This document shows, one piece after another, positions 17,333 to 25,922 of a stretch of DNA of 64,000 nucleotides. Both the position numbers and the translations under genes were made by a program. Under the pieces are notes generated by a model, which worked only from the letters and a program-made list of their open reading frames with translations, was not told the DNA's origin and did not search any database. The stretch's first letter is position 1. Each line of letters opens with the position of its first letter. This stretch comes from JAABRB01 sp963735025 (lineage in GTDB: Bacteria; Pseudomonadota; Gammaproteobacteria; Burkholderiales; SG8-39): the NCBI GenBank assembly GCA_963735025.1, contig CAVTJG010000009.1, forward strand, positions 1,612,001 to 1,676,000, written 5' to 3'.

Positions 17333-18362
17333 ATGGCGCTGTGGGATTTCGTCAAGAAGCAGTTCATCGACATCATCCAGTGGACCGAGGATGACCAGGG
17401 AACGCTTGCCTACCGCTATCCGATGCAGGACATGGAGATCCAGTACGGGGCGAGTCTCACGGTCCGGGAATCCCAGCTGGCCCTGTTCGTCGACGAGGGA
17501 CGCGTGGCCGACGTGTTTCAGCCCGGCCGCTACAAGCTCACCACCCAGACGATCCCGGTCCTCACCTATCTCAAGAACTGGGACAAGCTCTTCGAATCGC
17601 CCTTCAAGAGCGACGTCTACTTCTATCAGCACCCGGCTCCAGGTCGACCAGAAGTGGGGCACGCCGAATCCGATCACCTTCCGCGACAAGGAATTCGGCG
17701 CGGTGCGGCTGCGCGCGTTCGGCATCTACACCTACCGCATCGTCGATCCGAAGGCGTTCTACCTGAACGTGAGCGGCACGCGCGAGCGCTACGTGGGCGA
17801 CGACCTGTCCGGGCAGCTGCGCAACACGATCGTCGGCTCGATGACCGACCTCTTCGCCGAATCCGGCATCCCGTTTCTCGACCTCGCCGCGAACCAGGAC
17901 GAGCTGGCGGCGAAGCTCCGCGAGAAGCTTGCCGACAACTTCAAGGCGCTCGGACTCGAGCTCTCGGGCTTCGTCGTCGAGAACGTGTCGCTGCCCGAGG
18001 AACTGCAGAAGATCCTCGACCAGCGCATCGGCATGAACATGGTGGGCGACATGGCGCGCTACACCCAGTTCCAGGTGGCGAGCAGCATCCCGACCGCGGC
18101 CGCGAACGAGGGTGGTGTAGCCGGCGCCGGCGCAGGGCTCGGCGCGGGGCTCGCGATGGGGCAGGCCATGGCCCAGTCGCTGGGTCAGACGATGCAGAAC
18201 CCGGGCGGCGCCCAGGGCGGTGCGCCCGGTGCGGAGAAGAAGGAGTCGGCACAGGACGTGATGCAGCTTCTCGAGAAGCTGCACGACCTCAAGACCAAGG
18301 GCGTCCTGAGCGAGGACGAATTCAATACCAAGAAGGCGGATCTGCTGAAGAAGCTCGGCTGA
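17333..18362 (+). pseudogene. SPFH/band-7 protein with C-terminal SHOCT, frame break near 17626
   Basis: The gene opens MALWDFVKKQFIDIIQWTED after AGAGGAGTCC, as in YdjI-like SPFH 'virion core' proteins. The first ~98 codons are in one frame (to FKSDVYF); STRLQVDQKWGTPNPITFRD onward is in another. One extra T in TACTTCTATCAGC fits. The restored protein (about 342 residues) has an SPFH domain, a Gly/Ala-rich linker (AGAGLGAGLAMGQAMAQSLG) and a SHOCT tail (MQLLEKLHDLKTKGVLSEDE). SPFH proteins oligomerise on membranes and organise partners. It is followed 35 bases later by the DUF4178 gene, its usual companion. Without correction, the N-terminal frame runs on into DUF4178 and creates a misleading 993-codon frame. 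Confidence 0.85.
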
Positions 18363-18397
18363 TCGTTCTTCGGGGCAGCCGCGGGTCGGCGACAGGA

Positions 18398-20314
18398 ATG
18401 AGACAGGCGGCCTGCCCATCCTGCGGGGCGCCGGTGGTCTTCCGCGGCGCGACGTCGATCGTCGCGGTCTGCGGCTTCTGCCGCAGCACGCTGCTGCGAT
18501 CGGGAACGAAGCTCGAGGACATCGGCAAGCAGGCTGAACTGCTCGCCGACCCGTCGCCCATCCAGCTCGGCACCGAGGGCCAGTATCGCGGCGTCCGGTT
18601 CACGGTCGTCGGCCGCGTCCAGTACCGCTACGCCGCCGGCGTCTGGAATGAATGGCATTGCCTGCTCGACGACGGGCGCGCTGCGTGGCTGTCCGACGCA
18701 TCGGGGAACTACCTCTTCACTTTCCTGCGTGCCCCCGAGACGATTCCCGCACTCGCGGAGCTCGCCCTCGGCCGTGAACTGCAGCTCGACGGCAAGACTT
18801 ACCAGGTCATGGACGTGGAGCGGGCGCACGTGGTGGCCGGCGCGGGCGAGCTGCCGTTCAAGGTGGGATCGGGCTACGAGGCCGTGTTCGTCGACTTGCA
18901 CGGCGCGGACGGTGGATTCGCGACCGTCGACTTCAGCGAGACGCCGCCCCTGCTGTACACAGGCGAGCAGCAGTCATTCGAGTCGCTCCGGCTCCTGAAC
19001 CTGCGCGAAGAGCACGGCGCGGCCGCACCCACGGCGCGCGCGGAGGCGTTCAACTGCCCGAGTTGCGGCGCACCGCTCGAAAAGCGTGTCGCGACCACCG
19101 AGGCGATCGGGTGCCCGAACTGCCGCGCCGTCGTCGACGTGACCGATCCCAAGCTCGCCATCCTTTCCCGGGCCCTCGAGCATGCCGTGCGGATCACGCC
19201 CACCATTCCGCTCGGCACGCGCGGCAAGCTCGAGGGCGTCGTGTTCGAGGTGGTCGGCTTCATGCGCCGCGAGATGACGGTCGAGGGCGAAACCTACCGC
19301 TGGGAAGAATTCCTGCTCCACAACGTCGAGCGGGGCTATCGCTGGATCGTCCAGTCGCAGGGGCATTTCAGCATCGTGAAGACGGCGGCCAACCCGCCGC
19401 GCGTCGTGAGTGGCAGTCCGCCGTACGCGCTCTACCTGGGCCGGACGTTCCGGCATTTCCAGGGGTATGCCGCGAAGGTGGACCACGTGATCGGCGAGTT
19501 CTACTGGCGCGTCGCGGTCGGCGACGTCGCGCGGGTCGACGACTACGTCGCTCCGCCGCTCATCCTGTCGAGCGAGCGCACGGAGAACGAGCTCACCTGG
19601 TCGCTCGGTGAGTACGTGGAGCCGGAAGTGCTGTGGGACCAGCTTGGTCTCAGGACCCGACCTCCGCGCCGCGTCGGCGTCGCGCCGAATCAGCCTTCGC
19701 CACACCAGGGCAAGGTGCTGCGCTACTGGCGCGCCTTTGCGGTTTTCGCGCTGGTCGCAGTCGTCCTGCAGATGGCATTCGCGCTCTTTTCGGACACGCG
19801 CATCATTCATTCCGAGCGCTTCGAGTACACGCCGGGGCGCGGCGCGCAAACCGTGACGACGGCACCTTTCGAGATCCGCGGCTCGCGGCCGCAGCCCATC
19901 GCCATCAAATCGGCCACCAACGCGAACAACAGCTGGGTGTACGTCGACATGACCCTGATCGAGAAGAACACGGGGCGGACGTACCGCCTCGGCAGGGAGG
20001 TCTCGTACTACTACGGCTCTTCCGGCGGCGATTCGTGGAGCGAGGGCGACAGCACCGATCGCGCGCGGATCGCGGACTTGCCGCCCGGTACGTACTACAT
20101 GGAGATCGAGGCGAGCGGCGCAAATTCCGGGAGACCGGTCGCCGGTCACGTCTCGGTCTTCCGCGACCCGCCCGACTGGACCAATCTCATCCTCGTGGTC
20201 ATGCTGCTCGCGCTCTTTCCGATCGGTGCCTGGTGGCGCTCCGCATCGTTCGAGAAGCGCCGCTGGGCGGAGAGTGACTACGCGCCGTCGGAGGACGACG
20301 ATGACGACGATTGA
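18398..20314 (+). CDS. double DUF4178 protein with zinc ribbons and C-terminal membrane helices
   Basis: 638 residues from MRQAACPSCGAPVVFRG. Two zinc-ribbon pairs (CPSCG...CGFC at 6-28; CPSCG...CPNC near 220-245) each introduce a DUF4178 domain (about 55-190 and 265-400), a beta-rich domain of unknown role. Near residue 450 comes a membrane helix (AFAVFALVAVVLQMAFALF), an external beta domain with a PPGTYYMEIEASG strand, then a second helix (LILVVMLLALFPIGAWW) and an acidic tail. Zinc-ribbon domains would therefore face the cytoplasm. In many bacteria DUF4178 genes adjoin SPFH, DUF350 and spermidine-synthase genes, as here; a complex at the inner membrane is a reasonable inference. Confidence 0.85.
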   Translation: MRQAACPSCGAPVVFRGATSIVAVCGFCRSTLLRSGTKLEDIGKQAELLADPSPIQLGTEGQYRGVRFTVVGRVQYRYAAGVWNEWHCLLDDGRAAWLSDASGNYLFTFLRAPETIPALAELALGRELQLDGKTYQVMDVERAHVVAGAGELPFKVGSGYEAVFVDLHGADGGFATVDFSETPPLLYTGEQQSFESLRLLNLREEHGAAAPTARAEAFNCPSCGAPLEKRVATTEAIGCPNCRAVVDVTDPKLAILSRALEHAVRITPTIPLGTRGKLEGVVFEVVGFMRREMTVEGETYRWEEFLLHNVERGYRWIVQSQGHFSIVKTAANPPRVVSGSPPYALYLGRTFRHFQGYAAKVDHVIGEFYWRVAVGDVARVDDYVAPPLILSSERTENELTWSLGEYVEPEVLWDQLGLRTRPPRRVGVAPNQPSPHQGKVLRYWRAFAVFALVAVVLQMAFALFSDTRIIHSERFEYTPGRGAQTVTTAPFEIRGSRPQPIAIKSATNANNSWVYVDMTLIEKNTGRTYRLGREVSYYYGSSGGDSWSEGDSTDRARIADLPPGTYYMEIEASGANSGRPVAGHVSVFRDPPDWTNLILVVMLLALFPIGAWWRSASFEKRRWAESDYAPSEDDDDDD

Positions 20315-20324
20315 GGACTGATCG

Positions 20325-20474
20325 GTGTATCGCACTTACATGGTGATCGGTGCGCTGCTCGTCGGCATGTTCGGCTACGGGCAGCGCGAGCACTGGTCGA
20401 TCTTCGGCACCGACGCCACGGAGGCGCCGCGCGGCGTGCGCGCGGGCACCGGCGGTCTCACACGGCACAAGTGA
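20325..20474 (+). CDS. 49-residue membrane peptide in the SPFH/DUF4178 module
   Basis: A GTG start ten bases after the DUF4178 stop gives VYRTYMVIGALLVGMFGYGQ, then a polar tail. An alternative ATG lies at 20340. There is one probable membrane helix, and the position between DUF4178 and DUF350 within a tight run supports a real gene. No family recognised; the second half (ATEAPRGVRAGTGG) is likely disordered. Confidence 0.55.
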   Translation: MYRTYMVIGALLVGMFGYGQREHWSIFGTDATEAPRGVRAGTGGLTRHK

Positions 20475-20511
20475 TGAACGGACGCAACGCAATGTCACGA
20501 CAGGCCAAGCA

Positions 20512-20590
20512 CGTCAGTCCCGCGCAAGCGGGAATCCAGCAGGAGTCGAATCCACACCGCCCTGGATCCCCGCGTACGCGGGGATGACGA
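20512..20590. repeat. GTCATTCCCGCG palindrome family, copy 1
   Basis: Left arm CGTCAGTCCCGCGCAAGCGG runs into GAATCCAG; the right arm is CTGGATCCCCGCGTACGCGG followed by GGATGACG. Each arm is itself a hairpin and the whole is an inverted pair. Six similar copies occur in this window at intergenic sites. Confidence 0.85.
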
Positions 20591-20631
20591 CGTCAGGTCG
20601 CGGAAATCAACGCAGAACAAAGGAGGCACCC

Positions 20632-20850
20632 ATGCTCGAATTCCTGAAGCCCGCAGCACTGGTCGGATCGCTCGTCTATTCCGTTCTCGGCGTGATCTTC
20701 GTCGTGGTGGCGTTCATCGTGATCGACCGGCTCACGCCGTACGATCTGTGGAAGGAGCTGTGCGAGAACCGCAACCAGGCGGTCGCAACCGTCGTCGCCG
20801 CCATGTGCATCGCCATCGCGATCATCGTCGCGGCTGCCATAGTAGGCTGA
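20632..20850 (+). CDS. DUF350 small membrane protein
   Basis: 72 residues with two membrane helices (LVYSVLGVIFVVVAFIVIDR and AVATVVAAMCIAIAIIVAAA) around the motif LTPYDLWKELCENRNQA, the pattern of a single DUF350 (YjfL-like) unit. The start is fixed by AAAGGAGGCACCC. DUF350 proteins are of unknown function but repeatedly neighbour polyamine synthases and SPFH/DUF4178 genes. Palindrome copy 1 stands in its leader, separating it from the 49-residue gene by 157 bases. Confidence 0.88.
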   Translation: MLEFLKPAALVGSLVYSVLGVIFVVVAFIVIDRLTPYDLWKELCENRNQAVATVVAAMCIAIAIIVAAAIVG

Positions 20851-20889
20851 CGCTTCGCGGTCCGACCGGCCAACCCTTGCCTTAGCATC

Positions 20890-22392
20890 ATGGGCCACGC
20901 ACTCCTCGCCTCGGTGTTCATCATCGCCGCGTGCGGGCTCGTCTACGAGCTGATCGCCGGCGCGGCGGCGAGCTATCTCCTCGGCGATTCGGTCACCCAG
21001 TTCTCGCTGGTGATCGGGCTCTATCTCTTTGGCATGGGCGTCGGCTCGTACCTGTCGCGCTGGGTGGTGACCGGCGTCGCTGCGCGCTTCGTGGAAATCG
21101 AGCTCGTCATTGCGCTTCTCGGAGGGTTCTCGGCCGCAGGAGTGTTTCTCGCGTTCGCTCACGTTGGCACCGATGTGCGACCGCTGCTCTACGGGCTGGT
21201 GCTGGTGATCGGCGTCCTCGTCGGCCTGGAGATTCCGCTCGTCATGCGGCTGCTGCGCAACCGATTCGGGTTCCGGGACCTCGTCGCGCAGGTGCTTTCG
21301 TTCGACTACCTCGGTGCGCTGGCGGTGTCAGTTGCGTTTCCCCTGCTTCTCGTGCCCACCCTCGGGCTCATCCGCTCGGCATTCCTCTTCGGCCTCCTGA
21401 ACGCGCTTGTCGCCGCCTGGGCGCTGTGGCTCTTCCGCGCGCAGCTGGGCGCGCTGCATTGGCGAACCGCGCAATGCGCGGTGGTCGTGGGTCTGCTTGC
21501 CGGTGGGTTCATCCAGGCCGAGCGTCTCACCACGCTCGCCGAAGAGGGCATGTACGCGGACCGCATCGTGCTTGCGCGCTCGACCCCCTACCAGCGCATC
21601 GTCGTCACGCGGTGGCGGAACGACGTGCGTCTCTTCCTGAACGGGAATCTGCAGTTCAGCTCGCACGACGAGTATCGCTACCACGAAGCGCTCGTGCATC
21701 CGGGCCTTGCCGCGGCGCCGTGGGCGAAGCGCGTGCTGGTGCTCGGCGGCGGCGACGGCCTGGCGGTGCGGGAGATCCTGAAGTATCCGCAGGTCGAGTC
21801 GGTGACACTCGTCGACCTCGATGCCGAGGTGACGCGGATCTTCTCCACGGTGCCGCTGCTGCGCACGCTGAACGCGGACGCGCTCGCGTCTCCGAAGGTG
21901 CACGTCGTCAACGCGGACGCGTTCAAGTGGCTGGAGGAGACCGACGGGCACTGGGATTTCGTCGTCGTCGACTTTCCCGACCCGAGCAACTACTCGCTGG
22001 GCAAGCTCTACACCACCGCGTTCTACCGGCTGCTGGAGCGGCGACTCTCGGCGCGCGGCATCGCCGTGGTGCAGGCGACCTCGCCGCTCTATGCGCGCAA
22101 GTCCTTCTGGTGCGTGGTCGCAACGATCGAGAGCGTCGGACTCGTGGCCACGCCCTACCATGCCCACGTGCCGTCGTTCGGCGAATGGGGCTACGTCATC
22201 GTGACGCGCGACGGCTATCAGGCGCCCGACAAATTCGACCCCACTCTGAAATTCGTTTCGGCCGATGGGCTTCCGGCGATGTTCGCGTTTCCGCGCGACA
22301 TGGCGCGCGTGCCGGCCGAGGTGAACCGGCTCACGAACCAGATCCTGGTTCAGTACTTCGATGCCGAATGGAAGCGTGCGCCGAGTGAATAG
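20890..22392 (+). CDS. membrane-embedded spermidine-synthase-like enzyme
   Basis: 500 residues. About seven membrane helices fill residues 1-210 (for example FSLVIGLYLFGMGVGSYLSR). A spermidine-synthase domain follows: DRIVLARSTPYQRIVVTRW, SSHDEYRYHEALVHP, the decarboxy-AdoMet site VLVLGGGDGLAVREIL with VTLVDLDAEV, and the catalytic loop VVVDFPDPSNYSLGKLY. These residues are those of active aminopropyltransferases, so transfer of an aminopropyl (or related) group to an amine at the membrane is likely. No AdoMet decarboxylase gene is near, so the donor must be made elsewhere or differ. It follows DUF350 by 39 bases. Confidence 0.9.
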   Translation: MGHALLASVFIIAACGLVYELIAGAAASYLLGDSVTQFSLVIGLYLFGMGVGSYLSRWVVTGVAARFVEIELVIALLGGFSAAGVFLAFAHVGTDVRPLLYGLVLVIGVLVGLEIPLVMRLLRNRFGFRDLVAQVLSFDYLGALAVSVAFPLLLVPTLGLIRSAFLFGLLNALVAAWALWLFRAQLGALHWRTAQCAVVVGLLAGGFIQAERLTTLAEEGMYADRIVLARSTPYQRIVVTRWRNDVRLFLNGNLQFSSHDEYRYHEALVHPGLAAAPWAKRVLVLGGGDGLAVREILKYPQVESVTLVDLDAEVTRIFSTVPLLRTLNADALASPKVHVVNADAFKWLEETDGHWDFVVVDFPDPSNYSLGKLYTTAFYRLLERRLSARGIAVVQATSPLYARKSFWCVVATIESVGLVATPYHAHVPSFGEWGYVIVTRDGYQAPDKFDPTLKFVSADGLPAMFAFPRDMARVPAEVNRLTNQILVQYFDAEWKRAPSE

Positions 22393-22435
22393 AACCCATC
22401 TCGAGATGCGATTGCGCTCGCAAACGAGGGGATAT

Positions 22436-22491
22436 ACAAGGGGCGTGCCCCTTGTTCGTGTGGGGATCTACAAGGGGGAGCCCCCCCTTGT
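22436..22491. repeat. two strong ACAAGGGG hairpins
   Basis: ACAAGGGGCGTGCCCCTTGT (22436-22455) and ACAAGGGGGAGCCCCCCCTTGT (22470-22491) are neighbouring hairpins sharing the ACAAGGGG/CCCCTTGT arms. They lie in the 167-base gap between the spermidine-synthase and FAD-oxidoreductase genes and could attenuate or process the transcript. No T-run follows. Confidence 0.6.
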
Positions 22492-22559
22492 TCGTACGCC
22501 CGCTCTTGTATGAAGAAGCTCCGCTGCAATTTCGGGATAGCTTTTAGATCCGGCCGGGA

Positions 22560-24179
22560 ATGAGGCGGCGCGATTTTCTGGCGCTGGGCGGGGCGGGGCT
22601 GATCGCGGCGGCATGCGGCCGCAAGACTCCACCTTTGCCGCCGGGAACCCTTTCCGGCACCGGCGCCGCGATCGGGCATCGGCTGAGAGACGGATGGCGC
22701 GCGCAACCGAGCGAGGTCCGCAAGCGTTCCGTCGTCATCGTCGGAAGCGGAATTGCCGGCCTTTCGGCCGCCTGGCGGTTGCGACGCGCGGGTTTCGACG
22801 ACTTCGAAGTGCTCGAGCTCGAGCCCGAGGCAGGCGGCAACTCGCGCTGGGGCGAGAACGCGGTGAGCCGCTATCCGCTGGGTGCGCACTATCTGCCGCT
22901 GCCGACGCCCGAGTCGCGTGCGGTCCGGCTGCTGCTGGCCGAGCTTGGCGTGCTCGAAGGCGACCCCGGAGCGGTCGCGCCGCGCTATGACGAGCGGGCG
23001 CTCGCGTTCGCGCCGCAGGAGCGGCTGTATCGCGACGGCGTCTGGCGCGAAGGGCTCGAGCCGCTCACCGGCGCATCGGCGGCTGCGCGGAGCGAGTGGC
23101 TACGCTTTCATGCGCAGATGGAAGAGCTCAAGCGCACGCGGGGTTCGGATGGCCGCCGCGCATTCGCGATCCCGATGGCGCTCTCCTCGCGAGATCCGTG
23201 CTGGATCGATCTCGACCGCGTTTCGATGCGCGACTGGCTGCTGGCCGAGGGTTACGCCGCCGAGCCGGTGCACTGGCTTGCCAACTACGCCTGCCGCGAC
23301 GACTTCGGTTGCGACTATCGCGACGTGTCCGCGTGGGCGGGCGTGCATTACTTCGCAAGCCGGAACGCGCGTGCCCGGGACGCCGATGCGGACACCGTGC
23401 TCACCTGGCCGGAGGGCAACGGGTGGATCGTGCGCCAGCTGCTCCAGCGCGTCGCGCCGCCGCTCACCACGAATTCGCTGGTGTATCGCATGACCGAAGA
23501 CGCGCGCCGCGCCACACTGCAGGTGTATCAGGCCGACGCGCAACACGCGGTCGAGATCCAGGCCGATCACGTGATCTGGGCCTCCCAGCTGCGCTTTGCT
23601 GCACGGGCGCTGGACAGCGGCGATGCGGCCCTCGTGGCCGCACTGCACGAATTCGACTATGCGCCCTGGCTCGTGGCGAATATGACGCTCTCCGATGCGC
23701 CGATCGATCGCTATGCCGCGCCGCTCGCGTGGGACAACGTCCTCTACGACAGTCCGGGCCTTGGCTACGTCGTCGCGACGCACCAGAACCTTGCGTCCCG
23801 CCGCGGCGCGACGGTCCTCACTTACTACGAGTCGCTGCACGGCGAAGCGCCTGCGGCAGCGCGCGAGCGGCTGGTTCGCACGACGCGCGAGCAATGGGCC
23901 GAGCGCATTCTCGCCGACCTGGGACGTCCGCATCCGGAGCTGCGCGCGGCGACGCAGCGAATCGACGTATTCGCAAACGGGCACGCGATGGCACGGCCGC
24001 GCCCGGGTTTCGTGTGGGGGAGTGCGCGCGAACGTGTCCTGCGACACACGGGGCGCGTGCATTTTGCGCACTCCGACCTATCCGGGTTTTCGCTGTTCGA
24101 GGAAGCGCAGTATCGTGGGGTAATCGCTGCGGAGCGCGTGCTCGCGGCCCTTTCGATCGACTCGAAGTCGATCCTTTAA
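22560..24179 (+). CDS. Tat-exported FAD-dependent amine-oxidase-like protein
   Basis: 539 residues. The N-terminus MRRRDFLALGGAGLIAAACG holds a twin-arginine motif and a lipobox-like AAAC, so the folded flavoprotein is probably exported and lipid anchored. The dinucleotide site is VVIVGSGIAGLSAAWRLRRAGF (given in part, about 58-80) followed by LELEPEAGGNSRWG, as in flavin monoamine oxidases and NAD(P)-binding FAD oxidoreductases. The C-terminal HFAHSDLSGFSLFEEAQYRG supplies the second FAD contact. It lies in the polyamine-like module, so oxidation of a polyamine or modified amine in the periplasm is inferred. Confidence 0.85.
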   Translation: MRRRDFLALGGAGLIAAACGRKTPPLPPGTLSGTGAAIGHRLRDGWRAQPSEVRKRSVVIVGSGIAGLSAAWRLRRAGFDDFEVLELEPEAGGNSRWGENAVSRYPLGAHYLPLPTPESRAVRLLLAELGVLEGDPGAVAPRYDERALAFAPQERLYRDGVWREGLEPLTGASAAARSEWLRFHAQMEELKRTRGSDGRRAFAIPMALSSRDPCWIDLDRVSMRDWLLAEGYAAEPVHWLANYACRDDFGCDYRDVSAWAGVHYFASRNARARDADADTVLTWPEGNGWIVRQLLQRVAPPLTTNSLVYRMTEDARRATLQVYQADAQHAVEIQADHVIWASQLRFAARALDSGDAALVAALHEFDYAPWLVANMTLSDAPIDRYAAPLAWDNVLYDSPGLGYVVATHQNLASRRGATVLTYYESLHGEAPAAARERLVRTTREQWAERILADLGRPHPELRAATQRIDVFANGHAMARPRPGFVWGSARERVLRHTGRVHFAHSDLSGFSLFEEAQYRGVIAAERVLAALSIDSKSIL

Positions 24180-24199
24180 GGGACTTATACGGAGAGACA

Positions 24200-24227
24200 C
24201 GTCATTCCCGCGCAGGCGGGAATCCAG
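24200..24227. repeat. GTCATTCCCGCG palindrome family, copy 2 (half element)
   Basis: CGTCATTCCCGCGCAGGCGG with GAATCCAG: only the left hairpin is present. It lies between the FAD oxidoreductase and zinc-ribbon genes, immediately upstream of the latter's start. Confidence 0.75.
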
Positions 24228-24238
24228 GTCATCCAAAC

Positions 24239-24952
24239 ATGGACTGCCCCAACTGCAAAAGCGAGATGGAATCGCGCACGTTCGATCGTCACCTCGTCGG
24301 TGAGGTGTCGATCGATCTCTGCTTTCCATGCCATCTGATCTGGTTCGACAGCACCGAGAGCCTGCAGCTCGCGCCGGCCGGCGTGCTCGAGCTCTTCAAG
24401 CAGATCCACCGGCACGAGAAGGGCGAACGGCGCCCGCTCGACAGTCAGTTCGGCTGCCCGCGTTGCCCCGGGCGCCTCCGGCGGACCGAGGACTTTTCCA
24501 AGGCCGGGCGCTTCCGCTACTTTCGCTGCGTGAAGGGCCACGGCCGCCTCACACCGTTCTTCGATTTCCTGCGCGAGAAGCAGTTCGTGCGGACGCTCAC
24601 TCCCGGGGAGGTCGCCCGCGTGCGAGCGGAGATTCGCCAGGTGCAATGCTCCGGCTGCGGGGCGGCGATCGATCTGGGCCGCGACGCGAGTTGCCCGCAC
24701 TGCGGGGCGCCGATCGCGATTCTCGACGCCGACGCGGTCGAGAACGCGGTGCGGATGTGGTCCACTGCGGCCACGTCCCGCGCGAACCCGGACCCAGCGG
24801 TGGTGTCCGCGGCGGTGGCGAAATTGCGCGCTAGCGAGCGCACGCTCGGGCGCCTCGACCGAGGCTCCGGCCTCACCCTGTTCGGGGGGCTGACGACGGG
24901 TGGCGACCTCGTAGATCTCTGTATTCATACGCTGGGCGGCCTTTTCGATTGA
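24239..24952 (+). CDS. zinc-ribbon protein of the SPFH/polyamine module
   Basis: 237 residues opening MDCPNCKSEMESRTFDRH. Cysteine pairs occur at CPNC/CFPC (3-33), CPRC/CVKGH (about 79-101) and CSGCG/CPHCG (about 140-158), giving two or three zinc ribbons. The C-terminus ends in a Gly-rich stretch GLTLFGGLTTGGDLVDLCIH, which may touch the membrane. No enzyme motif is visible. It resembles the ribbons of the DUF4178 protein upstream and probably belongs to the same assembly. No clear ribosome site precedes the ATG, because palindrome copy 2 occupies that position. Confidence 0.7.
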   Translation: MDCPNCKSEMESRTFDRHLVGEVSIDLCFPCHLIWFDSTESLQLAPAGVLELFKQIHRHEKGERRPLDSQFGCPRCPGRLRRTEDFSKAGRFRYFRCVKGHGRLTPFFDFLREKQFVRTLTPGEVARVRAEIRQVQCSGCGAAIDLGRDASCPHCGAPIAILDADAVENAVRMWSTAATSRANPDPAVVSAAVAKLRASERTLGRLDRGSGLTLFGGLTTGGDLVDLCIHTLGGLFD

Positions 24953-25054
24953 ATTGTCGAGCGCGCGACTTATTGCGCTACGCGCCGCCGGTTTGACAAT
25001 CCTGTAACGTTTCCCTCGGGCATTCCCGGGGTTCGCAGCTACAATGCCGACGTC

Positions 25055-25786
25055 ATGAAGGACGCTCTGGCCCAGGCGCGCATCGACCTTGCCTCCGCAC
25101 TGCGCTGGGCTCATCGGTACGGCCTCTCGGAAGGCGTCTGCAACCACTTCAGCCTGGCCGCGCCGGGCCTCAAAGACCGGTTCCTCATCAATCCGCAGGG
25201 AGTGCATTGGGCGGAGGTCGTGCCGAGTGACATCGTGATGGTGGATCCCGACGGCGCAGTGGTCGAGGGCCACCACAAGGTGGAGCCCACCGCGTTCCAC
25301 ATCCACAGTCGGCTGCACCGCTCGAAGCGCTCGCCCGCCTGCGTGATGCACACGCACATGCCGTTCGCGACGGCGCTCACGCTCCTCGAGGGCGGGCGGC
25401 TGGAGCCGGCGAGCCAGAACGCCTTGCGCTTCTACGGACGCGTGGCTTACGACGAGGAATACAACGGGTTGGCGCTGGACGAGGCCGAGGGTGACCGCAT
25501 CGCAGCGCGCCTGAACGGCAGCGACATCCTGTTCCTGCAGCATCACGGCGTGATCGTCTGCGGGGAGAATGTCGCCTACGCATTCGACGATCTCTATTAC
25601 CTGGAGCGCGCGTGCATGGTGCAGGTGCTGGCCCAGGGCAGCAACAAGGTGTTCAAGCGCGTCCCGCACCACATCGCGGCAACCACCGCCAAGCAGTGGG
25701 CGGGCGAGCGCCAGCAGTCGACGTTGCATCTCGCCTCGCTCCAGCGAATGCTTGATCGCGAGGAGCCCGGCTGGAGCGTGATGTAA
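25055..25786 (+). CDS. class II aldolase/adducin family protein
   Basis: 243 residues. The metal-binding histidines are visible in MHTHMPFA and LFLQHHGVIVCG, with the upstream GVCNHFSLAAPG segment typical of the L-fuculose-phosphate-aldolase fold. The family includes aldolases, epimerases and decarboxylases; the glutamate expected after the first strand is not obvious, so the reaction is undetermined. Cytoplasmic. It starts 103 bases after the zinc-ribbon gene and is not clearly part of that module. Confidence 0.88.
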   Translation: MKDALAQARIDLASALRWAHRYGLSEGVCNHFSLAAPGLKDRFLINPQGVHWAEVVPSDIVMVDPDGAVVEGHHKVEPTAFHIHSRLHRSKRSPACVMHTHMPFATALTLLEGGRLEPASQNALRFYGRVAYDEEYNGLALDEAEGDRIAARLNGSDILFLQHHGVIVCGENVAYAFDDLYYLERACMVQVLAQGSNKVFKRVPHHIAATTAKQWAGERQQSTLHLASLQRMLDREEPGWSVM

Positions 25787-25840
25787 AGAATCCTTGCGCG
25801 AGTGCGTCATTCCCGAGCACGGCATCGTTCCTGGACAAAC

Positions 25841-25918
25841 CGTCATCCCCGCGGAAGCGGGAATCCAGGGGAAACTTCATTCGCGGGGACGCTGGATCCC
25901 CGCTTCCGCGGGGATGAC
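25841..25918. repeat. GTCATTCCCGCG palindrome family, copy 3
   Basis: CGTCATCCCCGCGGAAGCGG plus GAATCCAGG at the left and CTGGATCCCCGCTTCCGCGG plus GGATGAC at the right. It separates the convergent aldolase and gluconokinase genes. A degenerate third arm (GCGTCATTCCCGAGC) precedes it at 25804. Confidence 0.85.
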
Positions 25919-25922
25919 TCGT

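Noticed and set aside
17333..20314. A 993-codon plus-strand frame that appears to fuse an SPFH start to DUF4178
   Set aside because: The middle (about 17640-18390) is Arg/Pro-rich nonsense while another frame there encodes the rest of the SPFH domain and a SHOCT tail. It is a frameshift artefact, not a fusion.
24985..25050. Sigma-70 promoter TTGACA...TACAAT before the class II aldolase
   Set aside because: The two boxes are more than 40 bases apart, and no -35 lies at the right distance from TACAAT.
25841..25918. Palindromes considered as CRISPR repeats
   Set aside because: Copies are scattered singly over 33 kb with no spacer periodicity and pair as inverted arms; this is an extragenic palindrome family.
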